From positions 248,001 to 312,000 of the forward strand of contig JBBEBR010000022.1 of NCBI GenBank assembly GCA_040882225.1: a stretch of DNA of 64,000 nt, in the 5' to 3' direction. Both the position numbers and the translations under genes were made by a program. Every line of letters begins with the position of its first letter. Position 1 is the stretch's first letter. A model generated the notes under the pieces. It ran no database searches, was not told the DNA's origin, and saw only the letters and a list, made by a program, of their open reading frames with translations. Shown piece after piece: positions 52,142 to 60,245 of the stretch. The DNA comes from Gracilimonas sp040882225. GTDB lineage: Bacteria > Bacteroidota > Rhodothermia > Balneolales > Balneolaceae.

Positions 52142-52393
52142 TTATAAATTATTTACGTGCTTGTTAAGCTGTGACTTCTTCCGGGCAGCGGTATTTTTAT
52201 GGATAATACCCTTTACGCTCATTCTGTCGATATATGATATAGCATCATTAAGAGCAGATTCTGCTTTAGGTTTGTCGGTTTCTGCGAAAACTCTTTTAAC
52301 AAAAGTTCTCATTTTAGAACGCCGGGTACGGTTGTGATCTCTTTTTTGTTCTGCCTGGCGAACACGTTTGATCGCTTGTTTAGTCTGTGGCAT
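52142..52393 (-). CDS. rpsT: 30S ribosomal protein bS20
   Basis: An 83-residue, highly basic helical protein binding 16S rRNA. MPQTKQAIKRVRQAEQKRDHN, followed by RRSKMRTFVKRVF and the closing KGIIHKNTAARKKSQLNKHV, is typical bS20. The gene is divergent from cmk across 128 bases, and gpmI follows closely on the same strand. Confidence 0.95.
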   Translation of the reverse strand: MPQTKQAIKRVRQAEQKRDHNRTRRSKMRTFVKRVFAETDKPKAESALNDAISYIDRMSVKGIIHKNTAARKKSQLNKHVNNL

Positions 52394-52521
52394 GTGTAAT
52401 ATGCTTTTTAAGTTCGTTATTGCCCGATTTTTTTCGAGAAGCCAAAATTAAGATTTATGTAAACATTAAACAAGAAATGATTGAATAATTAACAGGATAA
52501 AGTTAATTTAGCCGTTCTGTT

Positions 52522-53187
52522 ATGATAGTAGTAATCGATGGCCCCGCAGGATCGGGAAAAAGTTCAACCGCTAAGGCAGTAGCCGACCAACTTCAGATTC
52601 AATTTCTTGACTCTGGAGCTTTGTATCGTGTTGCCACCTTAATTTATTTGAACTGTAACAAAGATTTTCAACAGTTCTTTGAACAACTTAAAAAAGATAA
52701 AATTTCATTTTACTTCAAAGAGAAAAAGTTCCATGCTTTGCTGAATGGCCATGATGTTTCAGATGCCATACGGAAAATGGAAGTTTCTCAACATGTAAGC
52801 GAAGTGGCTTCGAACCCTGAAACTCGTGCTTTTATCAATAATCTTATGCGTGAAGTTGTAAATCACGATATTTTTATTGCCGATGGCCGTGATTTAGGAA
52901 CAGCAGTTTTCCCTGATGCACCATTAAAATTCTTTATGGTGGCAGATTTGGAAACCAGGGCCAAACGCAGATTTGAAGAAGTAAAAGCCCAGGGCAAAAA
53001 TATCACCCAAAATGAGGTGAAAGAAAATATTGCCCAACGCGATGAAATTGATTCGACAAGATCAGCTGATCCTCTCAAAAAAGCAGAGGATGCTATCCTG
53101 ATTGATACTTCGGAACTCTCTTTTGAGGAACAAGTATCATTCATAAGTGATAAAGTCAAAGAATTGATCGCATCAAAACAGAATTAA
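52522..53187 (+). CDS. cmk: cytidylate kinase
   Basis: Phosphorylates CMP and dCMP with ATP. The 221-residue protein starts MIVVIDGPAGSGKSSTAKAVA (P-loop), then shows FLDSGALYRVATLIYL, the NMP-binding DGRDLGTAVFPDAPLKFFMVA and the lid segment EIDSTRSADPLKKAEDAI. Length is normal. It precedes rpsA by 60 bases, the widespread cmk-rpsA arrangement, and is probably co-transcribed with it. Confidence 0.95.
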   Translation: MIVVIDGPAGSGKSSTAKAVADQLQIQFLDSGALYRVATLIYLNCNKDFQQFFEQLKKDKISFYFKEKKFHALLNGHDVSDAIRKMEVSQHVSEVASNPETRAFINNLMREVVNHDIFIADGRDLGTAVFPDAPLKFFMVADLETRAKRRFEEVKAQGKNITQNEVKENIAQRDEIDSTRSADPLKKAEDAILIDTSELSFEEQVSFISDKVKELIASKQN

Positions 53188-53247
53188 CCTTAAATCTTAT
53201 CCCACATTTGAAAGTCAGATGTGAGGTAAAACAATTAACTAAACAGA

Positions 53248-55317
53248 ATGACTGAAGAAATAAAACAAGAACAAGCCGAACAATCGGAAGAAACCACAAC
53301 GGATGAGGTTGTTGAGGAAACAACTGATGCCGCAGAAACTGAAGAAGAAAAAGACGAAGCAACTGCAGAGTCCACGCAAGAAGAAGTGGCTGCTGAAGAG
53401 AGAAAAGAAACGTTAACTCATGTGTATTCCGGAGAAGTAGAGGGTGAAATTTATTCTTTTGACGACTTGCAAGGCCCGTCAGATGAGTACACCAACGATG
53501 AGTACGATGAAATGGTGGGTATGTATGAAAATACCCTCAATGAAATTGAAGAAAAAGAAATTGTTCATGGCCGTATTGTCTCTATTGATGACAAATATGT
53601 GGTTGTTGATATCGGTTTTAAATCTGAAGGTATTATTCCGGTAAACGAATTTTCCAATAGTGCTCTTGAGGAAATGGAGCCGGGGATGAATGTTGAAGTA
53701 TTTCTGGATCGTGTTGAAGACAAAGACGGCCAGCTTATACTTTCCCGCCGAAAAGCTGATATTCTGCAGGCTTGGGAAAAAATTGAATCTTCACACGAAA
53801 ATGGCGACATCATCGAGGGCTACATCAAACGCCGCATTAAAGGTGGTATGGTTGTAGATGTATTCGGTATTGATGCTTTCTTGCCGGGCTCACAAATTGA
53901 TGTACGTCCTGTTCGTGACTTTGACGCTTACGTAGGCAAGACCATGGAATTCCAGGTGGTTAAATTGAACATGGCTGCCGAAAACGTAGTAGTTTCTCAC
54001 CGTGCGCTTATTGAGTCTGATCTTGAAGAGCAGCGTGAGGAAATTCTCGAAACTATCGAAGCTGGACAGGTTCTTGAAGGTGCAGTTAAAAATATCACAG
54101 ACTTCGGTGTATTTATTGATCTTGGTGGTGTGGATGGATTGTTACACATTACGGACCTTTCTTGGGGACGCGTGGATGATCCGCACGAGATTGTTCAATT
54201 AGATCAGCGCCTGAATGTGGCTGTTATTGATTTTGACGAGAAGAGCAAAAGAGTTTCTCTTGGTTTGAAACAACTGCAACCACATCCGTGGGAAATCATT
54301 AACGAGAAATATCCTGAAGGCATGAAAGTTCAGGGCCGTGTGGTTTCTATAGCTGATTACGGCGCATTTATCGAACTTGAAAAAGGTGTAGAAGGCTTGA
54401 TTCACATTAGTGAAATGAGCTGGACTCAACACATCAAACATCCATCGCAACTTGTTGAAAAAGACGATGTGGTAGAATGTATTGTTCTGAACATCAACGA
54501 AGAAGAGAAGAAAATTTCTCTTGGTGTGAAACAGCTTGAAGAAGATCCATGGGCAGATATCCTCGAACGCTATCCTGTCGGTTCTAAACATCAAGGTGTT
54601 ATTCGCAACCTTACCAACTTTGGTGTGTTCGTTGAGCTTGAGCCGGGAATTGATGGGCTTATCCACGTTTCTGACCTTAGCTGGACAGAAAAAGTTGAGC
54701 ATCCAAATGAAGTGGTTAATAAAGATCAGGAAATCGAAGTAGTAATCCTTGGTGTTGATTTCGACAACCGCCGAATTACACTTGGCCACAAACAAGTTGA
54801 AGAAAATCCTTGGCAAAAATATGCTGTGGAATATGCACCGGGTAATAAAGTAGAAGGGGAAGTAATCAAAACTACTGATAAAGGTGCTTTTGTTAAGTTG
54901 CCACTTGGCGCCGAAGCTTTCCTTAACTATGCCAAAGCTACTGAAGCCGAATATAAAGAAGGCGATAAAATTGAAGACGCTTTCGTGTTTAACTTCGATG
55001 AAAGCAACAAAAACATCGAACTTAGCCAGCTTGAGTCTGATCAGAAACAAGCTAAAAAAGCTAAAGTTAAGAAAGATGTGAAGCCTTCTGAGATGGAAAC
55101 CGGTGCTCCAACACTTGGTGAAATGTCAGGACTCGGAGCCCTTAAAAAAGACATGGAAGATAAAGAGAAAGCTGAAGCTCAGGAAAAAGCTGATAAAGCT
55201 AAAGCCAAAAAAGCCAAAGCTGATAAAGAAAAGGCTGAAAAGGAAGAAGCTAAAGAAGCTGAGAAAAATGACGACGACTCTTCAGATGAAGAAGAATCCT
55301 CAGACGACAAAGAATAA
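53248..55317 (+). CDS. rpsA: 30S ribosomal protein bS1
   Basis: bS1 brings mRNA to the ribosome through OB-fold S1 motifs. The 689-residue protein has six of them, at about 98-165, 186-250, 272-340, 357-425, 444-512 and 530-595. The four central ones share the DFGVFIDLGGVDGLLHITDLSW pattern in variants. It is longer than E. coli S1 (557) because of an acidic, Glu/Thr-rich N-terminal extension (about 1-95) and a Lys/Ala/Glu-rich tail (about 600-689) ending DDSSDEEESSDDKE. The leader before the ATG is A-rich with no Shine-Dalgarno sequence. It follows cmk and ends at a strong terminator. Confidence 0.95.
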   Translation: MTEEIKQEQAEQSEETTTDEVVEETTDAAETEEEKDEATAESTQEEVAAEERKETLTHVYSGEVEGEIYSFDDLQGPSDEYTNDEYDEMVGMYENTLNEIEEKEIVHGRIVSIDDKYVVVDIGFKSEGIIPVNEFSNSALEEMEPGMNVEVFLDRVEDKDGQLILSRRKADILQAWEKIESSHENGDIIEGYIKRRIKGGMVVDVFGIDAFLPGSQIDVRPVRDFDAYVGKTMEFQVVKLNMAAENVVVSHRALIESDLEEQREEILETIEAGQVLEGAVKNITDFGVFIDLGGVDGLLHITDLSWGRVDDPHEIVQLDQRLNVAVIDFDEKSKRVSLGLKQLQPHPWEIINEKYPEGMKVQGRVVSIADYGAFIELEKGVEGLIHISEMSWTQHIKHPSQLVEKDDVVECIVLNINEEEKKISLGVKQLEEDPWADILERYPVGSKHQGVIRNLTNFGVFVELEPGIDGLIHVSDLSWTEKVEHPNEVVNKDQEIEVVILGVDFDNRRITLGHKQVEENPWQKYAVEYAPGNKVEGEVIKTTDKGAFVKLPLGAEAFLNYAKATEAEYKEGDKIEDAFVFNFDESNKNIELSQLESDQKQAKKAKVKKDVKPSEMETGAPTLGEMSGLGALKKDMEDKEKAEAQEKADKAKAKKAKADKEKAEKEEAKEAEKNDDDSSDEEESSDDKE

Positions 55318-55341
55318 GCCTTAGCTTTTGTTTAAAAAATT

Positions 55342-55378
55342 AAAGCCCGGCGCAATTAAATTGTGCCGGGCTTTTTTT
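55342..55378 (+). terminator. intrinsic terminator of rpsA
   Basis: AAAGCCCGGCGCAATT and AATTGTGCCGGGCTTT form a long stem followed by a T7 run, 25 bases after the rpsA stop. Confidence 0.92.
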
Positions 55379-55451
55379 ATATGAAAACTTTGAAAAGAGA
55401 AGATTAAACCTTACTGGTTTATCTCGACTTTTTCCTAAAATATAGCCATCC

Positions 55452-56453
55452 TTAAGGCACCTGCACCGTACTCATAATCTTTGTTACGATATCTTCAGGG
55501 GTAATATCTTCGGCCTCAGCTTCAAAAGTTGGGATGATGCGGTGACGAAGGACATCCATGGCGATAGTGCGCACATCTTCGGGAGTAACATAGGCGCGAT
55601 GTTCCATAAATGCTTGAGCACGGGCGGCAAGGTTCAGGTTTATACTTGCACGGGGAGAGGCTCCGAAGCTGATCAAATCAGACAAATCATCAAGGTTATA
55701 ATTTTTTGGCTTACGAGTGGCAAATACCAAATCCACAATATATTTCTCCACTTTTTCGTCCATATAGATATCATTGATGACTGCGCGGGCTTCCAGAATT
55801 TTTTCCGTTTTAATGATTGTATTTAATTCCTGTTTAACACCCGTTCGCGCCATTCTTCGCATAATTTCCAACTCTTCACTTTCATTGGGATAATCAATTT
55901 TTAGTTTCAGCATAAAGCGATCTACCTGTGCTTCGGGCAGGGGATAGGTTCCTTCCTGTTCCACCGGATTTTGCGTAGCAAGCACCAGGAAAGGTTCTTC
56001 AAGTTTGAACGTCGTTTCACCGATTGTCACCTGTTTCTCCTGCATGGCCTCAAGAAGCGCACTTTGTACTTTGGCGGGAGAGCGGTTTATTTCATCAGCT
56101 AAAATAATATTCGCAAAAATTGGCCCCTTCTTCACAAAAAAGTCACCTTCTTTCTGGTTGTAAATGAGCGTCCCGATTAAATCGGCGGGCAGCAAATCGG
56201 GGGTGAATTGAATACGCTGGAAAGCGGTATTCAGCACTTTAGCGAGTGAAGAAACCGTCAAGGTTTTTGCCAAACCGGGAACGCCCTCAAGTAAAACGTG
56301 TCCATTTGTAAGAAGGCCAACCAATAAGCGATCAATCATATATCGCTGGCCTATAATTACCTTGTCTAATTCCTTTCTGATATCCTCAATAAAAGCGCTG
56401 CTTTTTTCAATTTTCTCACCTAATGCTTCCATATCCATTGCGTATTCGCTCAT
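55452..56453 (-). CDS. MoxR family AAA+ ATPase (solitary copy)
   Basis: A 333-residue MoxR ATPase. Walker A is in EGVPGLAKTLTVS, Walker B in ILADEINRSPAKVQSALLEAMQE, sensor 1 in LATQNPVEQEGTYPLPEAQVDRF and sensor 2 in GASPRASINLNLAARA. It resembles the operon copy at 33882 but is clearly distinct. Its usual DUF58/vWA partner is not adjacent: uppP is divergent upstream and rpsA lies downstream. The rest of its system is presumably elsewhere, or downstream genes have been separated by rearrangement. Confidence 0.92.
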   Translation of the reverse strand: MSEYAMDMEALGEKIEKSSAFIEDIRKELDKVIIGQRYMIDRLLVGLLTNGHVLLEGVPGLAKTLTVSSLAKVLNTAFQRIQFTPDLLPADLIGTLIYNQKEGDFFVKKGPIFANIILADEINRSPAKVQSALLEAMQEKQVTIGETTFKLEEPFLVLATQNPVEQEGTYPLPEAQVDRFMLKLKIDYPNESEELEIMRRMARTGVKQELNTIIKTEKILEARAVINDIYMDEKVEKYIVDLVFATRKPKNYNLDDLSDLISFGASPRASINLNLAARAQAFMEHRAYVTPEDVRTIAMDVLRHRIIPTFEAEAEDITPEDIVTKIMSTVQVP

Positions 56454-56527
56454 TTTATATAAATCTGTTTAGTATTTGTTGATGATATGACTATTTTCTC
56501 GCCTTCAAAATTTATCGAATATAACAA

Positions 56528-57334
56528 ATGGACATTTTACAATCTTTTTTATTGGGATTAATTCAGGGATTAACAGAATTTTTACCAATTAGCAGTTCCG
56601 GCCACCTTGTACTTGGTAAACATTTTCTTGGGGTTGAGGTAGACACAGGCATAACATTTGAAATAGTTGTTCATTTCGGAACTCTGTGCAGCATTCTCAT
56701 TTATTATCGAAAGATTATTGCTGATTTATTTACCTCGGGTGTTCAGTTTCTGAAATCTCCATCACAAAAAAAAGAAGATCCACAGGTAAAACTTATTGGT
56801 TATATCCTGATAAGTATGATACCTGCAATGGCTGTTGGATTCACCATAAAAGATTATGTAGAAGACATCTTTATGAATCCATTTCTTGTTTCTATAATGT
56901 TGCTGGTTACCGGTACCATTCTATTTCTAACTCGTTTTGTTGGGGAAACCACGAAACCGGTAGATCTTCCTAAAAGTTTTGTTGTTGGCTTAGCCCAGGC
57001 TTTTGCTATGATTCCCGGTATTAGCCGTTCCGGTTCAACTATCTCGGTCGCTCTCTTTTTGGGCATGAACCGCGAAGCCGCTGCTAACTTTTCTTTCCTG
57101 ATGTTAATTCCTGTGATTGCCGGAGCAATGCTACTTCAAATTTTTGAAATGATAGAAATTGGAATAAGTGATGCACAGGTGATGAATCTGATAGTCGGCT
57201 TTCTTACGGCTTTGATTTCCGGCTATTATGCCTTGAAGTATCTGATTATTCTGCTCAAAAAAAGAGGGTTTCATTATTTTTCCTATTACTGCTGGACAAT
57301 TGGCACCATTGGTATAATTTATTTCATGGTTTGA
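56528..57334 (+). CDS. uppP: undecaprenyl-diphosphatase UppP/BacA
   Basis: An integral membrane phosphatase regenerating the undecaprenyl phosphate carrier for peptidoglycan and O-antigen synthesis. The 268-residue protein has about eight TM segments. Its two diagnostic motifs are GLTEFLPISSSGHLVLG near residue 15 and MIPGISRSGSTISVALFLGMNREAA near residue 162. Length and order are normal. It diverges from the solitary moxR with about 75 bases between starts. Loss of activity would sensitise to bacitracin in related species. Confidence 0.96.
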   Translation: MDILQSFLLGLIQGLTEFLPISSSGHLVLGKHFLGVEVDTGITFEIVVHFGTLCSILIYYRKIIADLFTSGVQFLKSPSQKKEDPQVKLIGYILISMIPAMAVGFTIKDYVEDIFMNPFLVSIMLLVTGTILFLTRFVGETTKPVDLPKSFVVGLAQAFAMIPGISRSGSTISVALFLGMNREAAANFSFLMLIPVIAGAMLLQIFEMIEIGISDAQVMNLIVGFLTALISGYYALKYLIILLKKRGFHYFSYYCWTIGTIGIIYFMV

Positions 57335-57390
57335 TCCAGCGAAAATAATTTTAAAAGGATCAAATATTCATAAAAATGAAGCGATGGTTC

Positions 57391-57421
57391 TTGAAGGCGG
57401 AACCAATTATAACTACCTTTG
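57391..57421 (+). promoter_or_regulatory. candidate Bacteroidetes-type promoter of nuoJK
   Basis: TACCTTTG (57414-57421) matches the -7 consensus TAnnTTTG exactly. A TTG (57391-57393, within TTCTTG) lies 20 bases upstream, as expected for the -33 element. The box ends 23 bases before the nuoJ ATG. Confidence 0.45.
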
Positions 57422-57444
57422 TCGCTCACTAAAATGCTTTTTTC

Positions 57445-57963
57445 ATGATCGTATATTTATTCATCATACTGGCTGTTTTAGCCGTTGGCTCCGCTTTAGC
57501 CATTGTTATAAATAGAAACACTGTAAACAGCGCACTATTTCTGGTGCTGAATCTGGTTTCGCTGGCGGGACTATTCCTGCTCTTAAATGCCCAATTTCTC
57601 GCGGTAATTCAGATACTCGTTTACGCCGGTGCCATCATGGTGCTTTTTCTTTTTGTGATAATGCTTTTAAATGTGGAAAGCGAAGAGAAGCTTTGGGATA
57701 AATTCCGAATGAAGTATTTCCTGGCCTTTTTTCTTGCCATAGCTGTTATGGGACAAGTAATTTACAGCTTGGCAGGTGTAACGGATATGCTGCCACAGAT
57801 ATCAGAAGAAATGGCCAGCATAGGAACCGTAGAAGCTGTTGGTGACGTGTTGTTCACCAAATATTTACTTCCTTTTGAGATTACCGCTATTCTATTAACA
57901 GCGGCAGTTGTAGGCGCGTTAATGTTGGCTCAGCATAAAATTATTAGAACAGAAGAGATATAA
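57445..57963 (+). CDS. nuoJ: NADH-quinone oxidoreductase subunit J
   Basis: A 172-residue membrane subunit of complex I with five TM segments. NTVNSALFLVLNLVSLAGLFLLLNAQFLAVIQ is followed by the conserved VYAGAIMVLFLFVIMLLN and a C-terminal FEITAILLTAAVVGALMLAQ. It is followed two bases later by nuoK, as usual. No other nuo gene is adjacent: upstream is uppP and downstream a convergent NYN gene. Confidence 0.94.
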   Translation: MIVYLFIILAVLAVGSALAIVINRNTVNSALFLVLNLVSLAGLFLLLNAQFLAVIQILVYAGAIMVLFLFVIMLLNVESEEKLWDKFRMKYFLAFFLAIAVMGQVIYSLAGVTDMLPQISEEMASIGTVEAVGDVLFTKYLLPFEITAILLTAAVVGALMLAQHKIIRTEEI

Positions 57964-57965
57964 TT

Positions 57966-58268
57966 ATGATAGAAATTGATTGGTTTCTGGGCCTTAGTGC
58001 TGTCATGTTCACCATCGGAATTGTGGGTGTGCTTATTCGCCGAAATGCCATTGTAATTTTTATGTGCGTTGAGCTGATGCTGAATGCGGTAAACTTATCA
58101 CTGGTATCATTTGCCAGCCATCACGGGAATATTGATGGCATTATTTTGGTGTTTTTCGCACTTGCCGTAGCCGCCGCAGAAGCTGTTGTCGGTTTGGCTA
58201 TCATCATTTCCATTTTCCGGAATAATCTTTCTGTTGATGTGGGCAAGATTAACCTTCTTCGCTGGTAA
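57966..58268 (+). CDS. nuoK: NADH-quinone oxidoreductase subunit K
   Basis: A 100-residue three-TM subunit of the complex I proton-pumping arm. FLGLSAVMFTIGIVGVLIRRNAIVIFMCVELMLNAVNLSLV contains the conserved glutamate in the second TM (CVELMLN). ALAVAAAEAVVGLAIIISIFR carries the second conserved glutamate. Length is standard. The operon ends here; nuoL, which normally follows, is absent. Confidence 0.95.
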   Translation: MIEIDWFLGLSAVMFTIGIVGVLIRRNAIVIFMCVELMLNAVNLSLVSFASHHGNIDGIILVFFALAVAAAEAVVGLAIIISIFRNNLSVDVGKINLLRW

Positions 58269-58313
58269 TAAGAGAGGGTTTCAGAGTGAAGAGAAAAAGC
58301 TTTTGAACTTTTC

Positions 58314-59054
58314 TCACCCCTTATTTCTTACGAAAACCAACCGGTGATTTCCCTTGCCATGTTCCCGGTGGTCTATTTCAAATGTATCGATAGCTTTTAT
58401 TAATGGCGTAAGTTTTGGAAAGCCATAATTTCTGGAATCAAAATTGGGTTGCTTTTTCTGAAGCAGATTACCCACATCACCCAAAAAAGCCCAACCGTCT
58501 TCATCTTCCAAATCAGAAATGGTGGAAGAAATCAGGTTAATTATCTTCGGGTTTATTTTGTCTACTCCATCTTTTTGAGAGCTTTTACTTTTGGAAGGCT
58601 TATTCTCACCATCATCCCTGTTTTTTAGAATCTCGATGTAGATAAACCGGTCGCAGGCAACTATGAAGGGATTTGGCGTTTTCCGTTCTCCAATCCCAAT
58701 TACTTTCATTCCGGCTTCACGTAATCGTAACGCCAACCTGGTGAAATCACTATCACTGGAAACCAGGCAAAACCCATCCACTTTTGTGGAGTAGAGAATA
58801 TCCATTGCGTCTATTATTAAAGCCGAGTCGGTAGAATTTTTTCCCGTGGTATAGCCGTACTGTTGAATAGGGGTGATGGCATTTTCGAGCATGATAGATT
58901 TCCATCTCGATACATGCGGATTTGTCCAATCGCCATAAATTCTTTTTATCGTAGGATTTCCATACTTCGCGATTTCTTCCATCATTTCCTTTACGTGCGT
59001 GGATGGAATATTATCACCATCAATTAGTACCGCCAGTCGAATATCATTTTCCAT
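58314..59054 (-). CDS. NYN-domain (LabA/DUF88-like) protein with LOTUS/OST-HTH domain
   Basis: A 246-residue putative RNA-processing protein. The N-terminal NYN (PIN-like) domain has its acidic residues in AVLIDGDNIPS (about 8-18), STDSALIIDAMDILY and SSDSDFTRLALRLRE, the arrangement of an active nuclease. After a Ser/Lys-rich linker near 150-165, the C-terminal part (INLISSTISDLEDEDGWAFLGDVGNLLQKKQPNFDSRNYG) is an OST-HTH/LOTUS RNA-binding domain. The same combination occurs in MARF1-like proteins. Physiological targets in bacteria are unknown. It converges with nuoK. Confidence 0.88.
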   Translation of the reverse strand: MENDIRLAVLIDGDNIPSTHVKEMMEEIAKYGNPTIKRIYGDWTNPHVSRWKSIMLENAITPIQQYGYTTGKNSTDSALIIDAMDILYSTKVDGFCLVSSDSDFTRLALRLREAGMKVIGIGERKTPNPFIVACDRFIYIEILKNRDDGENKPSKSKSSQKDGVDKINPKIINLISSTISDLEDEDGWAFLGDVGNLLQKKQPNFDSRNYGFPKLTPLIKAIDTFEIDHREHGKGNHRLVFVRNKG

Positions 59055-59116
59055 GAGCTTGTATTGGTTTAATGAGTGAAATCTTTCCTGATTTTCAGGG
59101 ATTATTTTTTTTAACC

Positions 59117-59620
59117 TTAAGTAGTACCTACAACCGGGCTCCGGCGTTCATACAAAACAGTGTCTTTCCATTCACCGTTTAGCTGGCCAATTCTTTCGCG
59201 ATAACCGACTCTCCTAAAACCCATAGCCTCATGGATTTTGATGCTTGATAAATTATCTGAAAAAATCCCGGCTTGTAAAGTCCATAAACCTTCCGATTCA
59301 CTTCCAGATATCAATTTCCCGAGAAGCTTGCTTCCAATTTTCCGGCCTCTTTGAGTAGATGAAACATACACGCTAATTTCAGCAACACCTGCATACACAC
59401 AACGGCCAGATACGAGTGAAAGCGCCGCCCAACCCGCAATTTCATTTCCCACAATAGCCACCAAACGGCAACTTTTCATGTGGCTGAGATCCCACTCTTC
59501 CCAGGGTGGTACTTTTTGCTCAAAGGTGGCGGTTCCCGTTTCTATACCTTGCTTGTAAATTTCGGAAACGGCTGCCCAGTCGTTGGAGGTCAACGGCCGG
59601 AAAAGGAGTTGTTTTGTCAT
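59117..59620 (-). CDS. GNAT N-acetyltransferase, phosphinothricin-acetyltransferase-like
   Basis: A 167-residue GNAT enzyme. The N-terminus FRPLTSNDWAAVSEIYKQGIETGTATFEQK resembles the Pat/YncA group, and the acetyl-CoA loop is VSSTQRGRKIGSKLLGKLI (Q/RxxGxG/A type). SIKIHEAMGFRRVGYRERIGQLNGEWKDTVLYER closes the domain. Such enzymes acetylate small amines including methionine sulfone and phosphinothricin. The gene is 17 bases downstream of the DUF1801 gene on the same strand. Substrate here is unknown. Confidence 0.88.
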   Translation of the reverse strand: MTKQLLFRPLTSNDWAAVSEIYKQGIETGTATFEQKVPPWEEWDLSHMKSCRLVAIVGNEIAGWAALSLVSGRCVYAGVAEISVYVSSTQRGRKIGSKLLGKLISGSESEGLWTLQAGIFSDNLSSIKIHEAMGFRRVGYRERIGQLNGEWKDTVLYERRSPVVGTT

Positions 59621-59636
59621 TCAGGTTCTATTTGAA

Positions 59637-60227
59637 TTACCTGTATTTGTCATGAAGGCCAATCTGCTTTTCTATCATAGGAATGATTTTAACCAGCCTT
59701 CGTTCCTTTGTGGCTTGTTGTTTGGCATCGGAAATATATTCGCAAAATTCTCTTTGCTTGAAAGGGGTAAAGAAATTGAAATGATCTTCCAAATCTGGAT
59801 TATCAGAAAAAGCATCTAAAAGTTCAGTTGGCACAGATACTGACTTTTTGGTTTCAGGTTTTAATTCTTTCCCCGCCTTTTGATTGGCAATTGCCTGATT
59901 TATAAAGTTTTTGATTATTGAACGATCAGGTTTCTCATCAGCTGTATAGCGGAGTTGGCGGCCGGCTTTTGTGACACCTTCCTGTGCATTTATCAACAGG
60001 TTGTCTGGATCATCCAAAAAAACACCATTAGGAAACCAAAGCGCTACGTGATTTTTGAAAGCAGCGAAACCGACTATGTTTTTTTTACCAAGTGTGTAGT
60101 AGGGAATACCCCATTTGATGTTTTCTTCAAGTTCAGACTCATCAAGGACATCCCTAAAAACAGACAATATTGACTTCCATTCTGGATGACGTAGAATGTA
60201 TTCTTCTGCTGATTTAACTTTAGCCAT
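59637..60227 (-). CDS. DUF1801/OmdA (YdeI-like) protein
   Basis: A 196-residue protein. The N-terminal half is DUF1801 (LRHPEWKSILSVFRDVL...IKWGIPYYTLGKKNIVGFAAFKNHVALWFPNG), and the C-terminal half is an OmdA-like domain (VPTELLDAFSDNPDLEDHFNFFTPFKQREFCEYISDAK...RRLVKIIPMIEKQ). The pair is the YdeI family. Fold relatives include the iron chaperone frataxin-like and YjbR proteins, but no activity is established. It is between the secreted amidohydrolase and GNAT genes, probably in one operon. Confidence 0.85.
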   Translation of the reverse strand: MAKVKSAEEYILRHPEWKSILSVFRDVLDESELEENIKWGIPYYTLGKKNIVGFAAFKNHVALWFPNGVFLDDPDNLLINAQEGVTKAGRQLRYTADEKPDRSIIKNFINQAIANQKAGKELKPETKKSVSVPTELLDAFSDNPDLEDHFNFFTPFKQREFCEYISDAKQQATKERRLVKIIPMIEKQIGLHDKYR

Positions 60228-60245
60228 GGCTTTGGATAAGGTTTT

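Noticed and set aside
54199..55050. 283-codon minus-strand open frame inside rpsA
   Set aside because: Antisense shadow of the repetitive S1 coding sequence; Phe/Asn/Lys-rich with no domain.
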